Shown piece by piece: positions 25,086 to 33,550 of a DNA stretch of 36,289 bases. A model generated the notes under the pieces. The model was given only the letters and a program-made list of their open reading frames with translations, made no database searches and was not told the DNA's origin. Each line of letters opens with the position of its first letter. The first letter of the stretch is position 1. The DNA is from JBJENW01 sp051880395 (GTDB lineage: Bacteria; Bacillota; Clostridia; Lachnospirales; Lachnospiraceae). Made by a program: the position numbers and the translations under genes. Location: NCBI GenBank assembly GCA_051880395.1, contig JBJENW010000355.1:1-36289 (forward strand), in the 5' to 3' direction.

Positions 25086-25223
25086 GATTAGTTAAGAATT
25101 TCATAGCGTACATATCTGCTCATCTTAATATATGATATTGGTGCACGGAAAAGTATTCATCTTGATTCTACTATAATATAGCATTTTCTCACGAGATTTC
25201 CCGCTCTTTCAATTCTAATATAT

Positions 25224-25684
25224 AGCAGCGGCACACAAGAGCTCACAGCCTTTCGGTTCCAATACACAGTTTGCGGGATTCGGCGGATGGGAAGGAACGG
25301 GGCAGCTGGAGCAAAAGTGGCTTTGACAGAAAGGATAGTGAGTTCACAGGGGCGGGGGAGTGATGCCTTTGCTGCCTTTCGCTCGGCGGACAGACTGTGC
25401 GAAATTGTACGCCAGAGAAAAAATCCGAATTTGATTCTTTCTCTGGCGTACAATTTCGTGCAGCCTGTCCGACCTTCGAAAGGCAGCAAACATAAAGCAT
25501 CATTCCCCCGCCCCTGTGAGACTCGACTTCCTTTCTGCCAAGCCACTTTTGCTCCAGCTGCCCCGTTCCTTTCCAACCGCCGAACCCCGCAAACGTCCGC
25601 ATAAGAATCCACCGGCTGTGAACACGCGTGTGCCTCTGCGTCCCCATAGGAACCCAGGCTGTGAGCACTTGCGTGCCGCTGCGA
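25224..25684 (+). repeat. Long hairpin element, copy C (mosaic, with duplicated right arm)
   Basis: A palindromic element of about 460 bases with left end TTCCAATACACAGTTT and right end AAACGTCCGCATAAGAATCC. The apical stem, 25400-25420 with 25438-25458, is 21 perfect pairs and unlike the A and B stem. Short conserved segments (TTTGACAGAAA, TGATGCCTTTGCTG, ACTCGACTTC, AAAGCATCA) interrupt the stems at the same relative places as in A and B. The outermost right arm occurs twice in tandem (25612-25640 and 25653-25683), and the left outer arm (25224-25250) could pair with either. It ends five bases from the stop of the next gene. Between copies D and C (25086-25223) only AT-rich spacer is seen. 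Confidence 0.85.
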
Positions 25685-25688
25685 TGTA

Positions 25689-26144
25689 TTACATGGAATC
25701 AAGGGAGAAAAATTTCTCCCATTCTTCGCGGTCTTCGGTGCCGGATATTTTTAGGAGAAAGGTGTGGTCTTCTGTGTCGATGGAGAAGATGTAGCAGTCC
25801 CCTTCTTTTTCGAGGGAGTAGATGGTGCATTCCACAAGCGATTCAAACGCGGATTTGTATTCGGATTCCGGAATCGGGCGGTCCGCAACCTGCTGCTGCA
25901 GGACACCGTCTGCATTATACGTTTTGTACCCTTCCTCCACAAACGCCTCGATCGAACAGTCCGCGATCCGAAATGTCAGATTGTTCGTGCGCATCTTGCG
26001 GATATCCCGGTTTTTCGAATTTTCCGGTAGAATCTTGACATTGTCTAAGACTGCATAAAACGCGCCATTTTGCAGACGCAGTTCCGCAATCTGTGCCTCC
26101 TTAAAATCAAAATGCTCCCATTCATTTGTCGTGATATAACCCAT
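25689..26144 (-). CDS. Conserved hypothetical protein, 151 residues
   Basis: A soluble alpha/beta protein beginning MGYITTNEWEHFDFKEAQI. It contains FYAVLDNVKILPENSKNRDIRKMRTNNL and a C-terminal repeat of strands (TIYSLEKEGDCYIFSIDTED, HTFLLKISG). I do not recognise a named family with certainty; no catalytic or metal motif is visible. The start at 26144 has AAAGGAAG ten bases upstream, and an extended -10 (TGCTAGAAT, minus strand, near 26183-26191) lies just beyond. It is divergent from the GH13 gene, and its stop abuts hairpin element C. Confidence 0.65.
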   Translation of the reverse strand: MGYITTNEWEHFDFKEAQIAELRLQNGAFYAVLDNVKILPENSKNRDIRKMRTNNLTFRIADCSIEAFVEEGYKTYNADGVLQQQVADRPIPESEYKSAFESLVECTIYSLEKEGDCYIFSIDTEDHTFLLKISGTEDREEWEKFFSLDSM

Positions 26145-26324
26145 ATGTGATAAACTTCCTTTCTTTCATCGAGATACCTCATTCTAGCACAGAAGTGAAA
26201 AAAAAGAAAATGTCGAATTATATAAAGTAAAACACAATTTTTTCCGAAAATGATAAAGTGAAACACATTGTTATTTTTCAAAAAAGGGAATACAATAAGG
26301 AAAAGAAAAAAGGAGAGATGCACT

Positions 26325-27986
26325 ATGGCATGGTATGACAGCGCAGTATTTTATCATATTTACCCACTGGGCTTGTGCGGATGCGCTCACGATAACACAG
26401 GTGAGGCAGAATCCCATTTTGACAAATTGAATCAGTGGGCAGAGCATGCACGAGACATCGGCTGCAACGCGATCTATATTGGACCGCTGTTTGAGTCGGG
26501 TTCCCACGGATATGACACGATCGATTATCGGATGGTGGACCGCAGACTCGGGACAAATGAGGACTTTAAACAATTCGTGAAACACTGCCACGACATGCAG
26601 ATGCGCGTGATCGTAGACGGTGTGTTTAACCACACGGGGCGGGATTTCTTCGCCATGAAAGATATTCGGCAAAACCGCGAGCGTTCCCCATACTGCGGTT
26701 GGTACTGCAATATCAATTTCGGCGGAAATAATGAGTATAACGATGGATTCAGTTATGACAACTGGGGCGGCTATAACCTTCTTGCCAAGTTGAATCAGCA
26801 GAATCCGGATGTGAAACAGTATCATTTTGACACGGTCCGTTTCTGGGTCAATGAATTTGATATCGACGGAATCCGCCTGGATGCCGCGGATGTACTGGAT
26901 TTCCAGTTTATGAAGGAACTGCGGGGGCTTGCAAATACCATTAAACCAGAATTCTGGCTGATGGGAGAAGTCATTCACGGCGACTATTCCCGCTGGGCAA
27001 ACGGAGAGACACTGCATTCGGTGACAAATTATGAACTGCATAAGGGACTGTATTCCGGACATAATGATCATAACTATTTCGAGATCGCACATACGATCCA
27101 GCGGCTAAACGGACTGGTCGGAGAAAAAACACGACTTTACACCTTTACCGATAACCATGATGTGGCGCGTCTTGCATCGAAACTGAATAACAAAGAACAC
27201 CTCTATCCGGTGACGATCCTGTTATATACTGTTCCGGGCATCCCGTCGATCTATTACGGGTCGGAATTTGGCATCGAGGGAAACAAAGAGCGCGGATCCG
27301 ACTGGAATCTGCGGCCGGATCTCGAACTTTCCGATTTCGATGAGCAGGCAGAGCTGCCACAGCTTGTGAAAAAACTCGGCCTTTTGAAACAACAGTTTCC
27401 GGAGCTGACATACGGCCAGTATCAACAGTTGATGCTGACAAACCGCCAGTTTGCGTTTGCCCGCGTCTTAGATGGAAAAGCAGTGGTCATTCTTTTAAAT
27501 AACGATGACGCCCCGGCACATATCGAAGTGAACCTTCCGGTGGATGCAGAGCAGGCGGTCAATCTGCTGACCATGGAAGAACAGAGCGAGGAAGAAAAAC
27601 AGGAAGCAGCCGCCCGCGCTCTTGCCGCACAGAAAGAGCGGTTCGGACAGATCAAAGAAGCATTAAAACAGCAGGCAGGTCAGTTTGTCGGTGCAGCGGG
27701 AGACATTGCAAGCGGTGCGGCACAGCTGCAGGAACTTGTACACGAATTGACCGAAGACCAGCCACTTCCGGAAACCCTGCAGGGAGGATTTGACCTCGTA
27801 CAGGAAAAGATCACAAATCTGCAGCGCGTGTTACGGGAATTTGAATCCGCCGCGGGCGCAGAAGTACAACATACGGAAACAGCCGATGTCAAAACAGCCG
27901 AGAGCCTGGAAATCCGGGATGGCCGCCTGATCGTCGATGTTTTGGCAAACCGTGGCGTGGTGGCTTATCTGACAAAAGAATCCTGA
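26325..27986 (+). CDS. GH13 alpha-amylase family enzyme with a helical insertion
   Basis: 553 residues. The start at 26325 has GGAG nine bases upstream; the open frame extends further with no ribosome binding site. The TIM-barrel motifs are clear: VDGVFNHTG, GIRLDAAD (nucleophile D186), LMGEVIHGD (acid/base E215) and FTDNHD (D276). The enzyme therefore acts on alpha-glucosidic bonds, probably in the cytoplasm since no signal peptide is present. The C-terminal beta domain begins normally (AFARVLDGKAVVILLNNDD) and is then interrupted at about 418-525 by a long E/Q/A-rich helical stretch before it finishes with LEIRDGRLIVDVLANRGVVAYL. That insertion is unusual. The exact substrate is not predictable; short maltodextrins are likely by analogy to cytoplasmic relatives. 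Confidence 0.88.
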   Translation: MAWYDSAVFYHIYPLGLCGCAHDNTGEAESHFDKLNQWAEHARDIGCNAIYIGPLFESGSHGYDTIDYRMVDRRLGTNEDFKQFVKHCHDMQMRVIVDGVFNHTGRDFFAMKDIRQNRERSPYCGWYCNINFGGNNEYNDGFSYDNWGGYNLLAKLNQQNPDVKQYHFDTVRFWVNEFDIDGIRLDAADVLDFQFMKELRGLANTIKPEFWLMGEVIHGDYSRWANGETLHSVTNYELHKGLYSGHNDHNYFEIAHTIQRLNGLVGEKTRLYTFTDNHDVARLASKLNNKEHLYPVTILLYTVPGIPSIYYGSEFGIEGNKERGSDWNLRPDLELSDFDEQAELPQLVKKLGLLKQQFPELTYGQYQQLMLTNRQFAFARVLDGKAVVILLNNDDAPAHIEVNLPVDAEQAVNLLTMEEQSEEEKQEAAARALAAQKERFGQIKEALKQQAGQFVGAAGDIASGAAQLQELVHELTEDQPLPETLQGGFDLVQEKITNLQRVLREFESAAGAEVQHTETADVKTAESLEIRDGRLIVDVLANRGVVAYLTKES

Positions 27987-28012
27987 AAGGTGTCATAAAA
28001 ACTGAAAACGGA

Positions 28013-28048
28013 AAGTCGCTGTACGATCGTGCAGCGATTTTTTTATAC
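28013..28048 (+). terminator. Terminator after the GH13 gene
   Basis: A stem TCGCTG...CAGCGA with a self-complementary CGATCG core, followed by seven T residues, about 30 bases past the stop. Confidence 0.75.
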
Positions 28049-28121
28049 TAAATTTTTCATACAGCTCAGCCGAAATAATAATACAGGAAAAAACCTTTGG
28101 GTAATTCGAGGTGAGGAAGGT

Positions 28122-29213
28122 TTGGTAAAGAGATATTTCGTGAGAACACGGTCCCTGAAAGAGGGAATGCGAATTGACCAGAATATCATTGACCGGATGG
28201 GACGCGTACTGATCGCAAGAAAAACGCCGCTCGATGCGTATCTGATCGAATCCTTATTAAAGATGGGTGTGCCGGGTGTTTATATCCGGGAAGGGGAAGA
28301 AATAGAAGAAGAGGAAAAGATCGAACCACAGATCCAAGCAAAGATTGAGGAAATTCAGATTCCCGACCGGGCGAAAGTGCATTTGACGCAGAGCGTCAGA
28401 AAACGGGTCGCAGAGGGCGTACAGTTTTTATATAATGACACAGAAAATGAAGATATAATCCAGTCGACAGAAAGCGTTACAAATGATCTGATGCAGGCGA
28501 TCGCTCAAAATGATGCGATTGCCATTGACATCGGTCTGCTAAAGGTGAGTGATGAGTATACCTTTAAACACAGCGTGGATGTGGCAACGATGTCGATGAT
28601 CATTGCAAAACAGTACGGCTTGTCGCGGAAAGACATTTTCTATTTGGGCGTTTCCGGTCTTTTGCATGATATCGGAAAGTCAAAGATTCCGAATGAGATC
28701 TTAAATAAAGCAGGAAAACTGACGGATCAGGAATTTGCTATGATGAAGAATCATTCTGCATTTGGCTATGATATCTTAAAAGAAAAAAAGGATGTGACCA
28801 ATCCGATTCTGCTTGGTGTTCTGCAACATCATGAAAAGTGCAACGGCACAGGATATCCGCTCGGTGTGACAGCAGAAAAAATCCATCTGTTTCCAAAGAT
28901 CATTTCTGTTGCGGATATTTATGATGCGCTTGTCACAGAACGTCCGTATAAAAAAGCATTTACGCCGAGGACGGCAGTGGAGATGATCATGTCGATGACG
29001 GAGGAGTTGGATATTCCGGTGATGCAGAGCTTTTTGCAGAGTGTGATCCTATATTCGGTCGGGAGCACGGTACAGTTGAGCAATGGGGAACGTGCAAAAG
29101 TTGTAGAAAATATTCCAGGGTATGCACTGCGACCAAAGGTCGTGGGACTAGAGACGGGAGAGGTATATGATCTGGCAACAGATATGAGTTGTTCCAATAT
29201 TATTATTGAGTGA
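28122..29213 (+). CDS. HD-GYP domain cyclic-di-GMP phosphodiesterase-like protein
   Basis: 363 residues from a TTG start, chosen because GAGGAAGG lies just upstream; the longer open frame would begin inside the preceding terminator. The N-terminal 120 residues (SLKEGMRIDQNIIDRMGRVLI) are a small all-beta/helical regulatory domain. The HD-GYP domain spans about 140-330: LLHDIGKSKIPNEILNK, LQHHEKCNGTGYP and ISVADIYDALVTERPYKKA, with all metal-binding residues and the GYP motif intact. Such enzymes hydrolyse cyclic di-GMP or related cyclic dinucleotides. A GGDEF protein lies 2.2 kb downstream with a hydrogenase-type sensor between them, which suggests a local signalling theme. Confidence 0.88.
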   Translation: MVKRYFVRTRSLKEGMRIDQNIIDRMGRVLIARKTPLDAYLIESLLKMGVPGVYIREGEEIEEEEKIEPQIQAKIEEIQIPDRAKVHLTQSVRKRVAEGVQFLYNDTENEDIIQSTESVTNDLMQAIAQNDAIAIDIGLLKVSDEYTFKHSVDVATMSMIIAKQYGLSRKDIFYLGVSGLLHDIGKSKIPNEILNKAGKLTDQEFAMMKNHSAFGYDILKEKKDVTNPILLGVLQHHEKCNGTGYPLGVTAEKIHLFPKIISVADIYDALVTERPYKKAFTPRTAVEMIMSMTEELDIPVMQSFLQSVILYSVGSTVQLSNGERAKVVENIPGYALRPKVVGLETGEVYDLATDMSCSNIIIE

Positions 29214-29219
29214 CAGAAA

Positions 29220-29247
29220 GGGGAGCTGTTTTGGCAGCTCCCCTTGT
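29220..29247 (+). terminator. Terminator after the HD-GYP gene
   Basis: A 9-bp perfect stem (29220-29228 with 29235-29243), a 6-base loop, then TTGTT, six bases past the stop. Confidence 0.7.
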
Positions 29248-29310
29248 TATCTGATGGTAATGATCCGATAAATAATATAGAAAGATTTCGTTTCGAAAGG
29301 AAGGAAAAAA

Positions 29311-31239
29311 ATGAGTACGATCAGATTAGATGAGGAGAAATGTGTGGGATGTAATGCATGTGTGCGTGTCTGTCCGGCAGGAGATGCCAATATCGCGCGC
29401 ATGGGAGAGGACGGAAAGATAAAGATTCATGTAGACGATGAAAAATGTATCAAGTGTGGGGCCTGTATTCGGGCATGTGAGAAAGGTGCCAGAAGCTTTG
29501 AAGATGATACGGAGAAATTTTTTTCAGATCTGCGTGCTGGAAAAGAGATTGCAATGATTGTTGCACCGGCGATCAAAATCGCCTTTGACGGAAAATGGAG
29601 ACATGTCCTGCAGTGGCTGAAGAAACAGGGGGTGAAGAAATTTTATGATGTGTCATTTGGTGCGGATATCTGTACATGGGCGCATCTGCGGTATTTGCAG
29701 CAGCATCCGGATGCAAAGCTGATCTCGCAGCCGTGTCCGGCGGTGGTCGGATATATTGAGCGGCATAAGCAGGAGCTGATACCACATCTTTCTCCCGTAC
29801 AGAGCCCGATGTTATGTCTGGCGATCTATATAAAAAAAGTATTGGGATATCGGGGGAGCATTGCGGCGTTATCGCCTTGTATCGCAAAAAAAGAAGAGTT
29901 TCAGGATACTGGAGTCGTCGAGTACAATGTCACGATGGAGCATCTGAGAGATTATCTCGAAGCAAATCATGTAAATCTGCCAAATACAAATACTTATTGT
30001 GAATTTGAATTTGACGATGAACCGGGAATGGAGGGCGCAATTTATCCGCGACCGGGCGGCTTGATGAAGAATCTGTTGTATCACGATCCGAATCTGGAGA
30101 TTCTGACATCAGAGGGAACAGAAAAACTGTATCGGGATTTAGACACCTATGCGAATGAGCAAAAGAAATGGCTTCCGGCGGTCTTTGATGTATTAAACTG
30201 TGAAAATGGCTGTAACGGAGGAACTGCGGTAGGAGCAAAATATAATTGCTTTTCCATGGGAACCATCATGCATGATGTTGAAAAATACGCCAAAAACCGG
30301 CGGAAAGAAAATACAACGAAAAAAGGTGTTGATAAGCAGTTTTCAGATTTTGATAAACGTTTGAATATAAACGATTATTTGCGGACATATCAGAAAAAAG
30401 AAACGCATCCTCTGGCAGTTACAGAGAGCCAGATTGAGGAAGCGTTTGCAGCAATGGGAAAAATGAGTCGGGAATCGAGGGAATTTGACTGCCATGCCTG
30501 TGGGTATGAATCATGCCGGGATATGGCGATTGCGATCGCAAAAAAGATCAATGAAAAGGAAAACTGTCACCAGTATCTGCATCATGTGGCACTGCAGGAA
30601 AAGAAAAAAGTCAGTGAGATCGTTACGGATGTTCGGCAGATGAATGATGAGCTGACAGAAATTTTTGAGAATCTGACGCAAAACATCGAGGACGTACAAA
30701 AGGAGTCACTTTTGATCCAGGATACCGGAAAGAGCAGCAGTCAGAAAATGCAGAATGTCGCTGCACAGATGAATCAGTTAAATGATCTGAACCGTGAGAT
30801 CGTAAAAGCGATGGCGGCCATCAATGCCAGCGTAATGCAGTACAATGAGATGACAGAAGATGTGGCAAAAATTGCGGGAAAGATCAATTTATTGTCTTTA
30901 AATGCTGCGATCGAGGCGGCCAGGGCAGGAGAAGCGGGAAAAGGCTTTTCTGTAGTCGCAACAAATATCCGGCAGCTATCGGAAAGCTCGAAAGCCTCCG
31001 TCGGTAACGCTGAGGAGAACGAGGGGAAGATTCGGGAGGCCATTGAACAGATCAACGGGGTGATCGAGAATTTTAATACAGTGACAGAAACTTTGCTTGA
31101 GACGGTCGACCAGACGATTCACACCGTAAACGAGACAGCACAAAATAGTGAGAAGATCAAGATGAATATGGAAAAAGTCAGCCAGATCGCGGTGCATGTG
31201 CAAAGTGTGATCAAGGAGACAAATGCGATTTTGAGATAA
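29311..31239 (+). CDS. [FeFe]-hydrogenase-like sensor fused to a methyl-accepting chemotaxis signalling domain
   Basis: 642 residues, no membrane segment. A two-cluster ferredoxin domain (C11/14/17/21 and C46/49/52/56) leads into a complete hydrogenase large domain. The H-cluster cysteines are in QPCPAVVG (C142), LSPCIAKKEEF (C190) and LNCENGCNGG (C297, C301). The position before C142, the proton-relay cysteine in catalytic enzymes, is proline, as in sensory hydrogenases. A further Fe-S motif, DCHACGYESC (from C394), follows. The C-terminal 200 residues are a chemotaxis-receptor hairpin with the tip KINLLSLNAAIEAARAGEAGKGFSVVA. It is therefore probably a cytosolic sensor of hydrogen or redox state acting on CheA/CheW-type partners. 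Ribosome binding site AAAGGAAGG. Confidence 0.9.
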   Translation: MSTIRLDEEKCVGCNACVRVCPAGDANIARMGEDGKIKIHVDDEKCIKCGACIRACEKGARSFEDDTEKFFSDLRAGKEIAMIVAPAIKIAFDGKWRHVLQWLKKQGVKKFYDVSFGADICTWAHLRYLQQHPDAKLISQPCPAVVGYIERHKQELIPHLSPVQSPMLCLAIYIKKVLGYRGSIAALSPCIAKKEEFQDTGVVEYNVTMEHLRDYLEANHVNLPNTNTYCEFEFDDEPGMEGAIYPRPGGLMKNLLYHDPNLEILTSEGTEKLYRDLDTYANEQKKWLPAVFDVLNCENGCNGGTAVGAKYNCFSMGTIMHDVEKYAKNRRKENTTKKGVDKQFSDFDKRLNINDYLRTYQKKETHPLAVTESQIEEAFAAMGKMSRESREFDCHACGYESCRDMAIAIAKKINEKENCHQYLHHVALQEKKKVSEIVTDVRQMNDELTEIFENLTQNIEDVQKESLLIQDTGKSSSQKMQNVAAQMNQLNDLNREIVKAMAAINASVMQYNEMTEDVAKIAGKINLLSLNAAIEAARAGEAGKGFSVVATNIRQLSESSKASVGNAEENEGKIREAIEQINGVIENFNTVTETLLETVDQTIHTVNETAQNSEKIKMNMEKVSQIAVHVQSVIKETNAILR

Positions 31240-31249
31240 AAAAGCGAGC

Positions 31250-31281
31250 AAAAAAGGACGGACGAAAAGCCGCCCTTTTTT
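31250..31281 (+). terminator. Probable terminator after the hydrogenase sensor
   Basis: AAAAAAGGACGG pairs, with one mismatch, with CCGCCCTTTTTT. The U-rich right arm doubles as the T tract. Located about 15 bases past the stop. Confidence 0.55.
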
Positions 31282-31421
31282 GCAGGATTCTTTTGGCAAA
31301 TTTCTACAAAGAGTGACGAAAAATGAAAAAAATTTGCATTTTTGCTTGCAGAATCTGTCGGTGAGTAGTACATTCAAATAGGAAACGAGGAACATAGATT
31401 CGCAGATTGTGGGGAAAATAA

Positions 31422-33521
31422 ATGCAGGATAAAGGAAAAAAAATGCTGCAGATGCTGGTTCTTTGTATTTTGGCAGCCTGTTTGTTTTTGGGAGGCAAAA
31501 AGAGTGAAAGCTTAGAAGAACAGCAAAAAATGCAAGAGGAGCAGACAAGCAAAACAACAGATTCAGGGGATATCGTTACATATTTACTGGAAACGGATTC
31601 TTTTGCATACGAAGATCAGATCATGCAGAAGTGGAATCAAAAAAATAAGAAACATCAAATTGAAAAACTCTATCCGGATGAAAAAGAAAAAGTCGCATTT
31701 ATAAAGGGAAGTCTTTTGGCATACAACGGAGAGTATATAGAAGCGAAAAAGGAACTAAAAAAAGCAACAGAATTGTGTGAGAATACGAAGAGTCATCATC
31801 GTTTTTTAGCACGTATTTATTATGAATTATCCAAGATCAGTATTTATCAAAATGAGTTTATCGTGTCGGATCAGTTTGCAAAAAAAATGGAAAAGGTGTA
31901 TGAGGGGGTAGAGGATAAACAGTATTTGATCCAGCTGGAAATGTGGCGAAGCTTTGATGTGGCAGATACGCCAAACGGTGGCGAAAAAAGCGTTAAGATA
32001 ATGAAAAAAACATATAAGATGGCGCAAAAGAGTGAATATCCGAACATGGAAAAAGTTCTGTTTCAGATGGCACTTGCTTATTCTTATGCAGATGATACGG
32101 TACGGGAAATGCGTTATAAAATTCAAGCACTGTCAGTGGCAGAAAGTAAAAACAGTTCGGAGACGGTGAAAATCGCAACGGATATCGGTCTTGATTTCAT
32201 GTATCATCAAAATTATGATAAAGCACTGGATTATCTGAAAGAGGCATATGCATTTCAGGAGAAAGATTCGAAAAAAGACGCACAGCAAAAACTTTATATC
32301 TGTCAAAATATGGCGGCTACTTACATTGCAAAAGGGGAATATGAGAGTGCCAGAAAATCTATTGACGAGGCAGAAAAGGCTGCAGATCGGGAACCGGTCG
32401 GAAAAGGGCAGGAGGATGATAAGACCAATCTTTTGACGGTAAGAGCACTGTATGATGTTTATACCGGACAGGCAAAACGCGCGTTGACGTTACTTGATGA
32501 AGCAAAAGAGCGGTATGAAAAAAGCAGTTGTTTCGCATATGATGGGTTTGATGTGACATTGGACAGTCTTTATGGGTGTGCGTATTATAAACTTGGCGAT
32601 TATGAAAAAGCGTTAAAATCTTTCAAAAAAATGGATGAGAAGACAAAAAGAATGGATGCGGGGATTCGTGCCGGCTATTTACAGGATATGTATAAAGTAT
32701 ATCGTGATATGGGAGAAAGCAGGCTGGCCTATCAGTATGCAGATGAACTTTATGAGCTGCGAACAGAGGCTTACAGGGTGCAGGCAACCGGAAATGCCCA
32801 GGGACTGGTAGAAGAATTTGAGAGCACGCAAAAGCAGGAAAAGATTGCGACTTTGGAGAAGAAAAACCGGCAGATGTATCATCTTGCGACAGCGATGGGT
32901 GTGGTGATCATTGTCTTTAGTGTCTGTGGAATCTTAATCTGGCGAAAAAATGCAGAGATTGCGCATCTGAACAGAAAATTTAAAGATATGAGTGAAAAAG
33001 ATGGATTGACGGGATTGAATAACCGGCGCGCACTTGATCTGTATTTGGAACAGAAATATGGAAGTATATCAGGCAAAAAAACTCCGGTTTCGGTTGCTAT
33101 GATGGACGTGGATTTTTTCAAAAAATACAATGACAATTATGGACATCAGGCCGGGGATCTGGTGTTAAAGGAGGTGGCGGATGCGCTGAAAAAAAATACA
33201 CGTACAACGGATTTTTCAGCACGTTACGGCGGAGAGGAATTTATCGTGATCATGCCGGATACGTCTAAGGAAGAGGCAATCCAGGTGATGCAGCAGATTC
33301 GTCTGGATATCAAAAAACGTGCGATTCCACATGCGTATTCGCCGGTATGTGCGGTTGTGAGTGTCAGCATCGGGGTCACGACCACAGAAGCAGAGCAGAA
33401 AGTGCGGAGTCAGACTCTCATCCACGAAGCGGATGCGGCGTTATATCAGGCAAAGAAGACGAGAGATACAGTTTGCGTTTTTTGCACAGAGATGGAAAAC
33501 AGCCTGGCAGAGGAACTATGA
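31422..33521 (+). CDS. TPR-containing diguanylate cyclase (GGDEF), membrane anchored
   Basis: 699 residues. The N-terminus has a hydrophobic stretch, MLVLCILAACLFLGG, whose LAAC could be a lipobox or part of a signal anchor. Residues 60-470 are helical repeats of the TPR kind (YEKALKSFKKM, ALDYLKEAYAF), probably outside the cell. A membrane helix, LATAMGVVIIVFSVCGILIW (about 486-505), leads to the cytoplasmic GGDEF domain with DGLTGLNNRR, MMDVDFFKKYNDNYGHQAGD, an inhibitory-site RTTD five residues before the active motif GGEEF, and ISIGVTTTE-like ending. It should be an active cyclic-di-GMP synthase. The gene follows the hydrogenase sensor by 180 bases and precedes a serpin by 29. Confidence 0.88.
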   Translation: MQDKGKKMLQMLVLCILAACLFLGGKKSESLEEQQKMQEEQTSKTTDSGDIVTYLLETDSFAYEDQIMQKWNQKNKKHQIEKLYPDEKEKVAFIKGSLLAYNGEYIEAKKELKKATELCENTKSHHRFLARIYYELSKISIYQNEFIVSDQFAKKMEKVYEGVEDKQYLIQLEMWRSFDVADTPNGGEKSVKIMKKTYKMAQKSEYPNMEKVLFQMALAYSYADDTVREMRYKIQALSVAESKNSSETVKIATDIGLDFMYHQNYDKALDYLKEAYAFQEKDSKKDAQQKLYICQNMAATYIAKGEYESARKSIDEAEKAADREPVGKGQEDDKTNLLTVRALYDVYTGQAKRALTLLDEAKERYEKSSCFAYDGFDVTLDSLYGCAYYKLGDYEKALKSFKKMDEKTKRMDAGIRAGYLQDMYKVYRDMGESRLAYQYADELYELRTEAYRVQATGNAQGLVEEFESTQKQEKIATLEKKNRQMYHLATAMGVVIIVFSVCGILIWRKNAEIAHLNRKFKDMSEKDGLTGLNNRRALDLYLEQKYGSISGKKTPVSVAMMDVDFFKKYNDNYGHQAGDLVLKEVADALKKNTRTTDFSARYGGEEFIVIMPDTSKEEAIQVMQQIRLDIKKRAIPHAYSPVCAVVSVSIGVTTTEAEQKVRSQTLIHEADAALYQAKKTRDTVCVFCTEMENSLAEEL

Positions 33522-33550
33522 TCGTATCAGAAACAGAGAGGGGAAAGTCT

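Noticed and set aside
18008..25684. A CRISPR array as an explanation for the repeats
   Set aside because: There are no short direct repeats with regular spacers. The units are 200-460 bp palindromes, two in the same gap but in opposite orientation.
25157..25702. A 181-residue minus-strand frame and neighbours in copy C
   Set aside because: Both strands are open at once because the DNA is self-complementary, and the composition is not protein-like.
26271..27092. A 273-residue minus-strand open frame opposite the GH13 gene
   Set aside because: It is antisense to conserved catalytic motifs and has no start signal.
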